From: a virus
Direction: 5' to 3' (one strand)
Length of the DNA: 28,814 nt
IMG/VR virus record: IMGVR_UViG_3300028388_006115
Coordinates: 1-28,814 of that record
The position numbers were made by a program, and so were the translations under genes. Below are positions 1-7,480 of this stretch, piece by piece. The notes below the pieces were generated by a model. The model did no database searches. It saw nothing but the letters and a program-made list of their open reading frames with translations, and was not told the origin of the DNA. Positions within the stretch are counted from its first letter, which is position 1; every line of letters begins with the position of its first letter.

Positions 1-2
1 GT

Positions 3-779
3 AATAGGCGAAGAAATATTAGTTTTTTGCGTGACTCTGCTTTTATACGTGGTAATAATGATAGTCAACTAAAAGATTTTGTTGTCTATTTTTTAAACTC
101 AAGTGGTGATTTTGATTTTAAAATTGATTCTGCTTTTTTAATTCAAGAACTCATAAAAGATAAGACTGCCAAGGATGACATAGGTGAAGTTATACTTAGA
201 AAATGTCTTGCTTCACACTCTTATTATAAAACTAGATCAGCTCTTCAAAATCTTTCTAAAGAACACGCAACTTCTAAAAATGTTACACAAATGTTTGTAC
301 AGTATATTGACAATCTTGGAAAGCTTATGCCAGGCAGTGATGTTTACCAAGTATTTGACTATTTAGCAAAATTATTTAGTGAAAGAAATATTCCTTTTCC
401 TAAAAAATCTTTATCAAAGATTATTTTAATTAGAGAAAACCCTCTTAGAGGTAGTTATAAAAAAGACTATGACAGTATAATGGATAACTTTATCGCTGTC
501 CCTAGAGAAGTTAGTGGCAAAGATTTAGCAATTATTAGAAATACTCTTATAAAGATATTTAGAAAAAACAATAATAAAAATTATTATAATGACCCTAAAA
601 TGAAAAAATTTATTATTGAAAAAATAAGCGAAATGCCTCGTGTTGCTCGTGGTCATATGCAATTAGCATTTCCAGATTTAGCTTCACAACTTCGTGCTAG
701 AACGCCTGAGGAAGAAGCAGAACAAGCAGCAAGAAACGAAACGCTATTAAGACAATACGTTAAAATGCTTCTGTCATAA
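3..779 (+). CDS. Uncharacterised phage protein, 5' end outside window
   Basis: This is the only plus-strand gene. The reading frame is open to the left edge, so it is the C-terminal 258 residues of a longer protein; the TTG at 27 is probably not the true start. The visible part is mostly helical and rich in Lys, Asn and Ile, with no signal peptide, membrane segment or catalytic motif that I recognise. It ends in a charged helix (residues around TPEEEAEQAARNE) and a TAA stop at 777-779. The frame has no competing gene on the other strand until the last 6 bases, where it meets the stop of the convergent endonuclease gene. The orientation suggests it belongs to a different transcription unit from the head genes. 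No function can be assigned. Confidence 0.75.
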   Translation, partial: NRRRNISFLRDSAFIRGNNDSQLKDFVVYFLNSSGDFDFKIDSAFLIQELIKDKTAKDDIGEVILRKCLASHSYYKTRSALQNLSKEHATSKNVTQMFVQYIDNLGKLMPGSDVYQVFDYLAKLFSERNIPFPKKSLSKIILIRENPLRGSYKKDYDSIMDNFIAVPREVSGKDLAIIRNTLIKIFRKNNNKNYYNDPKMKKFIIEKISEMPRVARGHMQLAFPDLASQLRARTPEEEAEQAARNETLLRQYVKMLLS

Positions 780-2150
780 AATCCATATATTGCTTCCGCA
801 TCCCCATACTTTATAAAGATTTAAATCTGCTGCTTTTTCTCTTTCACATTTACCTTCTTCAGACTTTATAATAAATCTATCATACCTTTGTCTTCCGTCT
901 GAGTACCAATAGTCTACTCCTGTTTCTCCGTAGTACTTAAAACCAACTTTTTTATATCCTAAACCTTCACCAAATCTTCTGTCTGCGTAAGTCATTAAAG
1001 ATGTATTGTTATCTTGTCTAAATTTTTTCAAAAGCTTTCCTAAACCTCCTACAACAACTGTATTAAGCTTTGTCGCAAATCTACTTATTTCATAATAACC
1101 TTGCCACTTCTTTTGTCTAGGTTTTCTAAATCCAATAGCAGATACTAGTTCTTCGTTATAAAACAAACCAAGTCTAATACTACTGTTAACAGTTCCACTA
1201 ATATGACTTTTATTCATAAACACATCGAAGTCTTTTTTACTAATCTCTTTAACAATACATTTTCTTGCCCAAATCTTATTACAAAGACCTAATCGATTAT
1301 TAATCATACTTTTACAGATATCACGCTTATATTCCCACTCATCAGAAAATATATGCATTAACTTTATACCTAACTGCTTACATTTTTTTGTCTTCCACAA
1401 CATATCACCTTTTGTCGTAGAGTCGACAATATCAGAATGCCAGTATAAACCATTATATTCAATTCCAAAATAATTCTGTTTTAACATTATATCGATTTCT
1501 TTAGGTTTAATCAAACTTCTATCACCGTTAATAACAGAGTTAAATCCTAAACTCTTTATGTACTCAAATATTTCTATCTCTGCAGCACTTTTATTGATAG
1601 GATAACACTTAGGACATAAAGACCCTCTTTCAAAGGCTTGTAATGTTTTCTTACATACAAAATCACACTTCTTACATTTGAAATCTAAGTACTGACGCTG
1701 TCTACTGAAATATTCTTCTATAGGTGTCAATATTTCAAATTCTTCATTTCTATTCATAACTCTTTTTAAGACTTCAACACTTCCTAGCTGTTTAGTCATA
1801 CTAATTCTATTTTTAGTCTCTTCCGAGTGATTCTTTCCCCAAAATGGATTGTCTTTTCCTGTCTGTCCTTTTATTCTAGCATCTTCTGCTTTTGTTTTTC
1901 CTTTATTCCATGCACTAGCACTTCCACCTTTTCTTCCGCCTTCTCGCATTGCAATCTTTCCACAATTTTTACAATACTTCTTAAATGTAAATGCAACATA
2001 CCTAGTTTCATTACCGCAGTTTAAACAACCATTATAATCCTTAACAATATGTTTTCTTGTATATTCTTTACTACTTAGTTTATGTTCACTACTTAGATGA
2101 TTACTAAACTTCTTTCCTTCACCTTCAAAACTACATAAACAACACTTCAT
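774..2150 (-). CDS. Free-standing homing endonuclease, NUMOD3 plus Vsr-like (EDxHD/PD-(D/E)XK-type) nuclease
   Basis: The 458-residue protein probably cuts DNA at a defined site and spreads its own gene. Domains in order: a C2H2-like finger (C3, C6, H18, H23) followed by HKLSSKEY; a zinc ribbon (C42, C45, C60, C63); NUMOD3-type DNA-binding repeats at 80-118 (WNKGKTKAEDAR, NPFWGKNHSEETKNRIS); a second ribbon (C159, C162, C179, C182); and a nuclease core at about 187-285 with E191, D220 (KEIDIM), E231 (GIEYNG) and H238 (YWHSD). Residues 295-430 form another domain that looks loosely GNAT-like (VSAIGF, then GGLGKLLKKF). The gene sits just past the capsid gene terminator, has its own promoter-like sequence, and starts at ATG after AAGGTG. 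Such genes commonly lie beside conserved late genes in T4-like phages. The family call is fairly sure; the exact nuclease subclass and the C-terminal domain are inference. Confidence 0.8.
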   Translation of the reverse strand: MKCCLCSFEGEGKKFSNHLSSEHKLSSKEYTRKHIVKDYNGCLNCGNETRYVAFTFKKYCKNCGKIAMREGGRKGGSASAWNKGKTKAEDARIKGQTGKDNPFWGKNHSEETKNRISMTKQLGSVEVLKRVMNRNEEFEILTPIEEYFSRQRQYLDFKCKKCDFVCKKTLQAFERGSLCPKCYPINKSAAEIEIFEYIKSLGFNSVINGDRSLIKPKEIDIMLKQNYFGIEYNGLYWHSDIVDSTTKGDMLWKTKKCKQLGIKLMHIFSDEWEYKRDICKSMINNRLGLCNKIWARKCIVKEISKKDFDVFMNKSHISGTVNSSIRLGLFYNEELVSAIGFRKPRQKKWQGYYEISRFATKLNTVVVGGLGKLLKKFRQDNNTSLMTYADRRFGEGLGYKKVGFKYYGETGVDYWYSDGRQRYDRFIIKSEEGKCEREKAADLNLYKVWGCGSNIWIL

Positions 2151-2190
2151 ATCATTACACCTTTTTGTGGACTATGCATAAATATTATTT

Positions 2191-2219
2191 ATTATAGCTT
2201 TTATTTTACTTTTTTACAA
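2191..2219 (-). promoter_or_regulatory. Sigma70-like promoter for the homing endonuclease gene
   Basis: On the minus strand TTGTAA (2214-2219) is followed after 17 bases by a perfect TATAAT (2191-2196), about 41 bases before the endonuclease ATG. An overlapping AATAAATA (2186-2193) is one mismatch from the T4 late promoter TATAAATA, so either an early/middle or a late promoter is possible. It lies directly after the capsid gene terminator, where an independent start would be needed. This is sequence similarity only. Confidence 0.5.
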
Positions 2220-2221
2220 TA

Positions 2222-2246
2222 CAAAAAAACCAGCAAAAGCTGGCTT
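2222..2246 (-). terminator. Rho-independent terminator after the major capsid gene
   Basis: Read on the minus strand, AAGCCAGC pairs with GCTGGTTT (one G-T pair) around a TTTT loop, and the run of T continues beyond the stem. It starts 35 bases after the capsid gene stop. It is the only convincing intrinsic terminator I found in any gap of the window, so it probably marks the end of the long late transcription unit. Confidence 0.8.
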
Positions 2247-2281
2247 CTTGTCACCTTAGGGTGTTGTCACTAGAACTTATC

Positions 2282-4096
2282 TTAGATAACGTTCATATCG
2301 AGACAGGTTACTGTACCGTAGAAGTCAGCACGTACCATCTTCTTACCGTAACGAGTCATAACACCCTTACGTGGTGTGAAATCCTCTGGCTGGAAGATGG
2401 TTGGTGTTACGATCAATGGAACGTATGGAGCGTAAACGAAACCGGTCTCTAGGTAAGAACCACCCTTATATCCAACAAGGATCTTGTTACGTGGGAAGTA
2501 TGGGTCCTTGTAAACGGTGAAGCGGTTAGAAAGAGTACCAACCTTCTCAGCACCCATTGTGAAAGGAGCACCAACTTGGCCGTCACCGTCAAGGCTGTAG
2601 CTTGGGCGGTAAAGCACAGATGCCTCAAGGATAGTTGCAACGTCAGGAGAAACTACGATGAAGTTCGCAGAACCACGTAGAGTCTTACGGTGAATCTCAT
2701 TAGCAACGTCAATAACAGTCTCAGTTAGAGTCTCGTACCACTCACGAACTGTACCAGTAAATGCTGGACCAGGGTTAAGTGAAGATGTGCGCTCGATCTC
2801 TGCACCAGTACGCTTGTTAACGAACTTACCAGGTGAACGACTCCAGAAGAAGTTAGCACCCTTTGCACCAGTTAGAAGATCACCAAGGATCTCACGGTCG
2901 ATCTCAAGAGCGATTTGCTCAGAAAGAATCTGAGTAAGCTCAACCTCAGCGTCCATTGAGTGGTAAGCGTTAAGGTCTTGAGCTAGCTCAGGACTCCAAC
3001 GTGCACGCAACTTACGTGTTTGTGCTGTTACTGGAATTGACTCAATCTTAATGTCAATCTCTGGGATCTTAAGTTGATCGATTTCAGTGTTAGCCATGGT
3101 CGCCTCAAAAGGAGCCTCTTTGTGATTAACTTGACCAAAGGTATCTTGGCTATCAGAGTCAACGTGTGAAAGCTGGTCAGCTTGCGGGAAGTTAACAGCG
3201 ATTTCCTCGACTGCGCCGGCACCGGCGCCTAGTGCTAGTGCTGATCCTCCTGAAGAGGTAAGTTGTACAAGAACCATTAATTGTGTTCCAGCAACATCAT
3301 CAGCACTAAAGCCTTCAACTGTTGTACCGCTACCAAGCTTAGTTAGTTTACGAACGTTATGTGAAGAACCACCTTGTAGATCTCCTGCTTTTTCTGAAAG
3401 CGGGTCTTGACCTGCATTCTCATTTAAAGTTACAGAAATTGAATTTGCAAGTGTTAAGTCAACGTTTGTAAGTGCATCAGTTGCAATAAAAGCAAACTGG
3501 AAGTCATCACTTGCAGCCTGACTAATTACTGCTTGATCAAAATCAATAAGCTTAAGGTGAGTTGCATCTGTGACGTCAAGTTTGTCACCTAAAACAACTT
3601 TGCCGCCGCCGTGTGCAAGATCAACGTCTGCATACTTACGTGAGAAGCCGCTACCAGCGAGGTCATATTGACCGCCAAGAGCGTCAGCGCCACCTTGGAT
3701 CTCTCGACCACTTGGGCCACCGTAAATTGACTCACCTGCAGTTAGAGGACCATTGTTGCTACCGTATGTATAATCGAGGTAGAATAGAAGACCGCTTGGA
3801 AGGCTCATTGGTTGAATTGAAACTAGCTCGTTTGCGATAAGACCACCGAATACACGGCGAACGATTGGGAAAGCGATGTTAGTGAAACCACCAACTTCAC
3901 CACCACTCATTACGTTGCTCTCGCGAAGAACTTGTGCAGCTTGGTTCTCAAGAAGAGTAGCCATGTTCTCACGATTAACTTCTTCCATACCACGAAGAAG
4001 ACCAGTGCGAGACCATTTCTCAACGAGGCGCTTGTTCTGTTGGCCTACGTGGCGGTCTCTAATACCTTCAGTTAATTTGTTAAGTGTAAAACTCAT
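2282..4096 (-). CDS. gp23: Major capsid protein, T4 gp23 family
   Basis: The 604-residue protein forms the hexamers of the head shell. Family features include the N-terminal WSRTGLLRG block (28-36), the region 53-110 leading into RRVFGGLIANELVSIQPMS (HK97-fold start), and the C-terminal block around YAPYVPLIVTPTIFQPEDF ending in TRYGKKMVRADFYG. T4 gp23 is 521 residues; the extra length lies mainly between about 120 and 330, a Gly/Ala/Asp-rich stretch likely to be a surface insertion. Probable maturation sites are LLE50 and LRE59 followed by Ser, placed like the T4 cut at E65. The gene follows the scaffold gene by 44 bases, has a clear AAGGAA ribosome site, and ends just before a terminator. 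Its base composition is clearly richer in G+C than the flanking genes, as expected for a very highly expressed gene. Confidence 0.95.
   Translation of the reverse strand: MSFTLNKLTEGIRDRHVGQQNKRLVEKWSRTGLLRGMEEVNRENMATLLENQAAQVLRESNVMSGGEVGGFTNIAFPIVRRVFGGLIANELVSIQPMSLPSGLLFYLDYTYGSNNGPLTAGESIYGGPSGREIQGGADALGGQYDLAGSGFSRKYADVDLAHGGGKVVLGDKLDVTDATHLKLIDFDQAVISQAASDDFQFAFIATDALTNVDLTLANSISVTLNENAGQDPLSEKAGDLQGGSSHNVRKLTKLGSGTTVEGFSADDVAGTQLMVLVQLTSSGGSALALGAGAGAVEEIAVNFPQADQLSHVDSDSQDTFGQVNHKEAPFEATMANTEIDQLKIPEIDIKIESIPVTAQTRKLRARWSPELAQDLNAYHSMDAEVELTQILSEQIALEIDREILGDLLTGAKGANFFWSRSPGKFVNKRTGAEIERTSSLNPGPAFTGTVREWYETLTETVIDVANEIHRKTLRGSANFIVVSPDVATILEASVLYRPSYSLDGDGQVGAPFTMGAEKVGTLSNRFTVYKDPYFPRNKILVGYKGGSYLETGFVYAPYVPLIVTPTIFQPEDFTPRKGVMTRYGKKMVRADFYGTVTCLDMNVI
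3213..3228 (-). repeat. GC-only inverted repeat inside the capsid gene
   Basis: GCGCCGG (3213-3219) and CCGGCGC (3222-3228) form a perfect 7-bp inverted repeat with a 2-base spacer, coding for a Gly-Ala run (GAGAGA) in the capsid protein. It is the most GC-rich spot in an AT-rich window. It could fold in the mRNA, but may simply reflect codon choice for Gly and Ala. Confidence 0.6.
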
Positions 4097-4140
4097 ATGT
4101 TTTATTCCTTTATATAATTCTATTAAACTTAGTTAAATTC

Positions 4141-5694
4141 TTACTTAATTCCAGCTAGAGTTGCCCAACGGTCTAGAGCTACTGATTCGTTCATAGGCTT
4201 TGCTTGCGCGCTGCGAACTGGTCTTGAAGAAGAACTCATTGGTCGTCTTCTAGTAGCACCTTCTGTAAGGTTTCCTGTGCTGGTTCTACGACTGCTTACA
4301 AGTGACTTAGAAAGGCTTTCAAAAAGAATCTTGGCCTCACCTAATGTCTTTGCTTCATCAAGTGACTCAACAATGTGGCGTTGTTGCTTCATTGAAAGGT
4401 CACGGTTTTGCATGAGCTTGTTAGCGTAAAGGAGCTTCGCGTTGAAAAGGTTCATTTCGGTGAGTTGGCTCTTCATTGCGCGAAGTGCCTTCTTATGTTG
4501 TGTAAGCTTGCTTTCTAGCATACGATTCTTGCGTACAACCTTTGCAGCTTTAATCTTCATTTCATGTAGTTTGTTGAGTTCTACTCCGTCAACAAATACT
4601 TCACCTTCAATTGATCCTCCACCAAAGTGGTGAGCCATATCTTTAGCTTCACCTTCACGGATGGCCTTCATTCTACCAATCTCTCTTCTAAGCATATTTT
4701 CATCAATTTCTAAAACACGATTACGACGACGTGACTCTTGCATGTCACCTGCGTGAAGAGTTTCTTCTTGCTCTTCGTCCATTTCGTCCATTTCGTCCAT
4801 TTCGTCAATTTCGTCCATTTCGTCCATTTCAAATAGACCTTCAAGATCAAGCTCAGGCTCTTCAGCTGAATCTTCGGAGTCGTCTGACTCACCTGAAACT
4901 AAGTCGCCTAGCTCTTCTATTGTCATTGCTTTAAGATCATCAATATCTACAGAGTCTGAGCTATCAGAACCTTCAGGCATATCATCGCCTTCACCTTCTT
5001 CATCGTCGTCCATTGTGTCAACGTCTTCTTCTTCGTCGTCCATGCCTAAATCCATGTCATCGTCTTTTGGCATATCGTCGTCACCGTCGTCACCTTCAGC
5101 TTCAAAAAGATCCATCTCTAAAAGATCTTCAAGGCTTTCGTTAAGATATTTTCTATTTGAGCGTCTTCTAGACATATTCTCTAACTCCTTGTTTAATTTA
5201 TAAAATTCTCTTAAAAGTTCTCTATCACTTCTAATTATACTGTTTGTTTTTAATTTTGAAATTTCGTTAATTAAATTTTTATATAAAATAGCAACTCTTG
5301 ATTTTGTAGAAGAATATTGATTAGCATTTTCTGAAAGAATTATTGCTTTTTGCATTGATTTTATGCTTTCTCTAAGCTCTTCTATTTTTTGATAAGCTGC
5401 ATCTTTTTTAGCACTAGAACTAATTAACTTGTTTAAGATTCTTCTAGATTCTTGGTTTAATTCTACGCCTTCTTCTTTTTCTTCTTCGTCAAGGCCTTCG
5501 TAACCGCACTCTTCTTCTTCGTCAAGTGACTCTGTTCCGCACTCTTCTTCGTTAGACTCAAAAAGCTTTTTCTCAACTAAGGACTTGATTTGAGGAGAAA
5601 TAGACTCAACAATCTGTTGTTTAACTTTTTCTTCAGCAGCTAATTTAATTTGCTCAGCTGCTTCTATTGCTTCATTGTATAATGTGTTGCTCAT
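4141..5694 (-). CDS. gp22: Prohead scaffolding/core protein, gp22-like
   Basis: The 517-residue protein should form the internal core on which the prohead assembles and should be degraded by the prohead protease. It lies directly upstream of gp23, as in T4. The C-terminal half (about 375-465) is a long coiled coil with the stretch LTEMNLFNAKLLYANKLM and then SLDEAKTLGEAKILFESL, which matches gp22 of marine T4-like phages as I know it; it ends in ALDRWATLAGIK. Residues 1-47 form another helix. A very acidic middle (186-312) holds Asp/Glu runs and an MDE tandem repeat, and residues 49-75 contain a duplicated EEECG-x-ES/EGLDEEE element. T4 gp22 is about 270 residues, so this one is nearly twice as long, possibly having absorbed an acidic core protein. 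Many LxE sites suit proteolysis. Confidence 0.85.
   Translation of the reverse strand: MSNTLYNEAIEAAEQIKLAAEEKVKQQIVESISPQIKSLVEKKLFESNEEECGTESLDEEEECGYEGLDEEEKEEGVELNQESRRILNKLISSSAKKDAAYQKIEELRESIKSMQKAIILSENANQYSSTKSRVAILYKNLINEISKLKTNSIIRSDRELLREFYKLNKELENMSRRRSNRKYLNESLEDLLEMDLFEAEGDDGDDDMPKDDDMDLGMDDEEEDVDTMDDDEEGEGDDMPEGSDSSDSVDIDDLKAMTIEELGDLVSGESDDSEDSAEEPELDLEGLFEMDEMDEIDEMDEMDEMDEEQEETLHAGDMQESRRRNRVLEIDENMLRREIGRMKAIREGEAKDMAHHFGGGSIEGEVFVDGVELNKLHEMKIKAAKVVRKNRMLESKLTQHKKALRAMKSQLTEMNLFNAKLLYANKLMQNRDLSMKQQRHIVESLDEAKTLGEAKILFESLSKSLVSSRRTSTGNLTEGATRRRPMSSSSRPVRSAQAKPMNESVALDRWATLAGIK
4775..4828 (-). repeat. 9-base tandem repeat in the scaffold gene
   Basis: Six consecutive copies of TCGTCCATT (plus-strand reading) lie in frame, the fourth changed to TCGTCAATT. 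They encode repeated Met-Asp-Glu, with one Ile-Asp-Glu, at scaffold residues 289-306. A perfect codon-level repeat points to slippage expansion and may vary in copy number between strains. Confidence 0.9.
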
Positions 5695-5706
5695 ATTAAA
5701 ACCTAC

Positions 5707-5723
5707 TATTTATATTATTTATA
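5707..5723 (-). promoter_or_regulatory. Two T4-type late promoter motifs before the scaffold gene
   Basis: On the minus strand the octamer TATAAATA, the T4 late promoter consensus, occurs twice in 17 bases (5716-5723 and 5707-5714). They span the 20-base gap between the upstream stop and the scaffold ATG at 5694. The upstream copy would give a leader of about 15 bases containing TAGG; the downstream copy is nearly too close. In such AT-rich DNA the octamer arises by chance several times per window, so the support is its tandem, intergenic position. Confidence 0.5.
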
Positions 5724-6497
5724 TATGTTTGTTTTTTTATTTTTAGACAAAACATTATAACTATCTAAAAATTCTTTACCTGATGTATTATCTAAAATAT
5801 CATATGTTGAAGTTTCACCATCGTCATAATCTAAAAAATCTATTTCAGAAGATGAACTAGGAATTGTCTCGCCACCATCAGTTGTAGGTGTCATTTCAAG
5901 CTCATGATGCGTGGATGAACCTTTAATTTTTACTTTAACTTTCTTCTGGCCGTATCCTTTATTGTTAATACCATGTCGATTAACTGGAAGATGACCATCT
6001 GGCGCTGCATCTGCTGTGTTTGTCGAGCCGTTTAAATTTTTATATAGACTTGATTTACCAGTTGACTTAACAACAATATTACCACTTATTTGATTGCCAA
6101 CTTCTAAAGTCAAAGCTTCTTTAATGTAATTTTTCAAGATAGTCTCAGCGACAATATCGCCTTCTATGTTGTGACTTGAATGAATACCAATAACACCTGC
6201 GATACTATTGCCTAAGCCGCCAAGGCTTGAGATATCAGTTCCTTTTTTAGCTCTACTATCTGTTGCTCTTCTTTGATAAGCAGTATGTGCTTTAGACTCA
6301 ATGTCAGCATCAAGCTCGTCAAAGTCTTCATCATTTTTTAGTTCTTTATCCCATTTACCCATGGGCGAACTTAAAGCATCACCCATATTCCAATTTGAAC
6401 CACCACTAAGAGAACCAATTCCTAAGCCAGTTCTACTATCATAGTTAAATGCACCTCCAAACGAGTTAGGGTTAGTATTAGATAAAGAGTTACTCAC
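5715..6497 (-). CDS. Uncharacterised head-cluster protein
   Basis: This is a 260-residue protein that I do not recognise. It begins at a GTG codon (CGGATTAATAA upstream gives a GGA ribosome site at 8 bases). The N-terminus is Gly/Ser/Asn-rich and looks disordered (1-45), followed by an acidic patch (NDEDFDELDADIE). A short helix ILKNYIKEALTLEVG near residues 120-140 resembles helices at the start of two nearby small proteins. A basic Lys-rich strand (KKVKVKIKG) and an acidic Ser/Asp-rich tail follow. It sits 12 bases after the gene upstream and 20 before the scaffold gene, within the head module, so a prohead-core or internal head protein is the natural guess, from context only. Confidence 0.75.
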   Translation of the reverse strand: MSNSLSNTNPNSFGGAFNYDSRTGLGIGSLSGGSNWNMGDALSSPMGKWDKELKNDEDFDELDADIESKAHTAYQRRATDSRAKKGTDISSLGGLGNSIAGVIGIHSSHNIEGDIVAETILKNYIKEALTLEVGNQISGNIVVKSTGKSSLYKNLNGSTNTADAAPDGHLPVNRHGINNKGYGQKKVKVKIKGSSTHHELEMTPTTDGGETIPSSSSEIDFLDYDDGETSTYDILDNTSGKEFLDSYNVLSKNKKTNIYK

Positions 6498-6509
6498 TTA
6501 TTAATCCGA

Positions 6510-7076
6510 TCAAGGTTGGTTATACTTTATAAAAGGATCGTTTTCTGGGCTTTTTGCTTCGCCTAAAATAGGTAAAGTAACACTAGCATCGCCAGTTGAA
6601 TTATAATGTCTGCTAAAATATGTCCCTATGGTTGCTGCAGGTGTTGCTGGCTCATTTCTTTCGTCTCTCCAGCCAAAACCTCTATTTTGACGATCTTCAG
6701 GAGTTCCTGCTTGACCAGCAGTTTCTGCAGTGATATTATTAATGTCAGGAGCAATTAAGTTTGGGCCTTTTTTATTAGGCTTATCTTTTGCATTGCCTAG
6801 ATCATCATACATGCTTTGACCAGTTCTGTGCGAAAAGTCTATTTGAGGAATAAAGTCAGGATTACCTGGCTCTGATGATAGGTCCAAACTGTTCATTGTA
6901 TCTACAGAGCTTACTAAAACTTCTTCTCTTCGATCTGGAAAAACAGAATACTCAGAAGCAATTCCCATAGTACTTGTGCTTCCACCCTGATAGGCTTCTC
7001 TTTGTCTTTCAATTTGTTTATTAAATGTTGTTGCGTTAACAAAATCTTCAGCACCTGATTTTCTATACCCAGCCAT
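6510..7076 (-). CDS. Uncharacterised head-cluster protein
   Basis: This 188-residue protein has no domain I recognise. It is rich in Gly, Asn, Asp, Ser and Pro and probably largely unstructured, with a short helical start (TTFNKQIERQREAYQGG) and a C-terminal part with aromatic residues (IGTYFSRHYNST) before ILGEAKSPENDPF. No cysteine, membrane segment or catalytic motif is visible. It starts at ATG after AAAGGG. Its place between the prohead protease and scaffold genes suggests a minor virion or core component; LGE-A near the C-terminus would fit a gp21-type cleavage site. The function is not known. Confidence 0.7.
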   Translation of the reverse strand: MAGYRKSGAEDFVNATTFNKQIERQREAYQGGSTSTMGIASEYSVFPDRREEVLVSSVDTMNSLDLSSEPGNPDFIPQIDFSHRTGQSMYDDLGNAKDKPNKKGPNLIAPDINNITAETAGQAGTPEDRQNRGFGWRDERNEPATPAATIGTYFSRHYNSTGDASVTLPILGEAKSPENDPFIKYNQP

Positions 7077-7108
7077 AACAAAACCCTTTCAGTGTTAAAA
7101 TAAAAAAC

Positions 7109-7399
7109 TTATATACCTTTAATTATACGGCGCTTAAGCTCTCTTTTAACTTCTTGAAGCGTTTTTAACTCTTCAATCATTTTTGCTTCCTTGATTTTGC
7201 ACGCTTGATAATAATTCATGCAGTTAGCAAGAGAGTTTGCATAATCAGTTGCATCTACTTCACGAACTTTTTTGTGTACATCTGACGGGTGCTTCATCTT
7301 AAGCTCTAAAGTCTCGTTAAGTCTTTTACGCTCTTCCTTTACAAGTCTTTTAATTGTTGCAGGTGTAATTTCAACCATTTTTTTTCTATTTCTAGACAT
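7109..7399 (-). CDS. Small basic helical protein of the head cluster
   Basis: This is a 96-residue protein, strongly basic and almost entirely helical. It opens with MSRNRKKMVEITPATIKRLV and then KEERKRLNE-T, a short amphipathic element similar in style to the start of the next gene upstream (LKSIVKECLVELLAEG). The LNE-T at 27-30 would suit prohead protease. The remainder (residues 45-96) looks like a coiled coil ending in KRELKRRIIKG. The first ATG has a good GGAG site at 9 bases, preferred over the internal Met8. An 81-base gap lies upstream, the largest inside the head module, with no clear promoter or hairpin. A DNA-binding internal head protein is conceivable but unproven. Confidence 0.75.
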   Translation of the reverse strand: MSRNRKKMVEITPATIKRLVKEERKRLNETLELKMKHPSDVHKKVREVDATDYANSLANCMNYYQACKIKEAKMIEELKTLQEVKRELKRRIIKGI

Positions 7400-7480
7400 A
7401 AGTAAACTCCATATAGTGTCTGTTCTTTAATCAATATATTCTTAAATATGTCTAAAAACATAATTTTTTAAAACTTTCTG

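Noticed and set aside
2248-2270. Direct repeat TTGTCAC, twice, downstream of the capsid gene as a possible insertion scar or attachment site
   Set aside because: Seven bases only, with no matching copy at the far end of the endonuclease gene and no integrase in the window.
4731-4934. Plus-strand frame with a repeated FRPFRPFR pattern, and the overlapping minus-strand frame with repeated KWTKWTK
   Set aside because: Both are other-frame readings of the 9-base repeat in the scaffold gene, which is well supported by synteny and its C-terminal coiled coil.
7400-7480. 81-base gap in the head module as a site for a promoter, small RNA or hairpin
   Set aside because: I see only AT-rich sequence with weak self-complementarity, no well-spaced -35/-10 pair and no late octamer.
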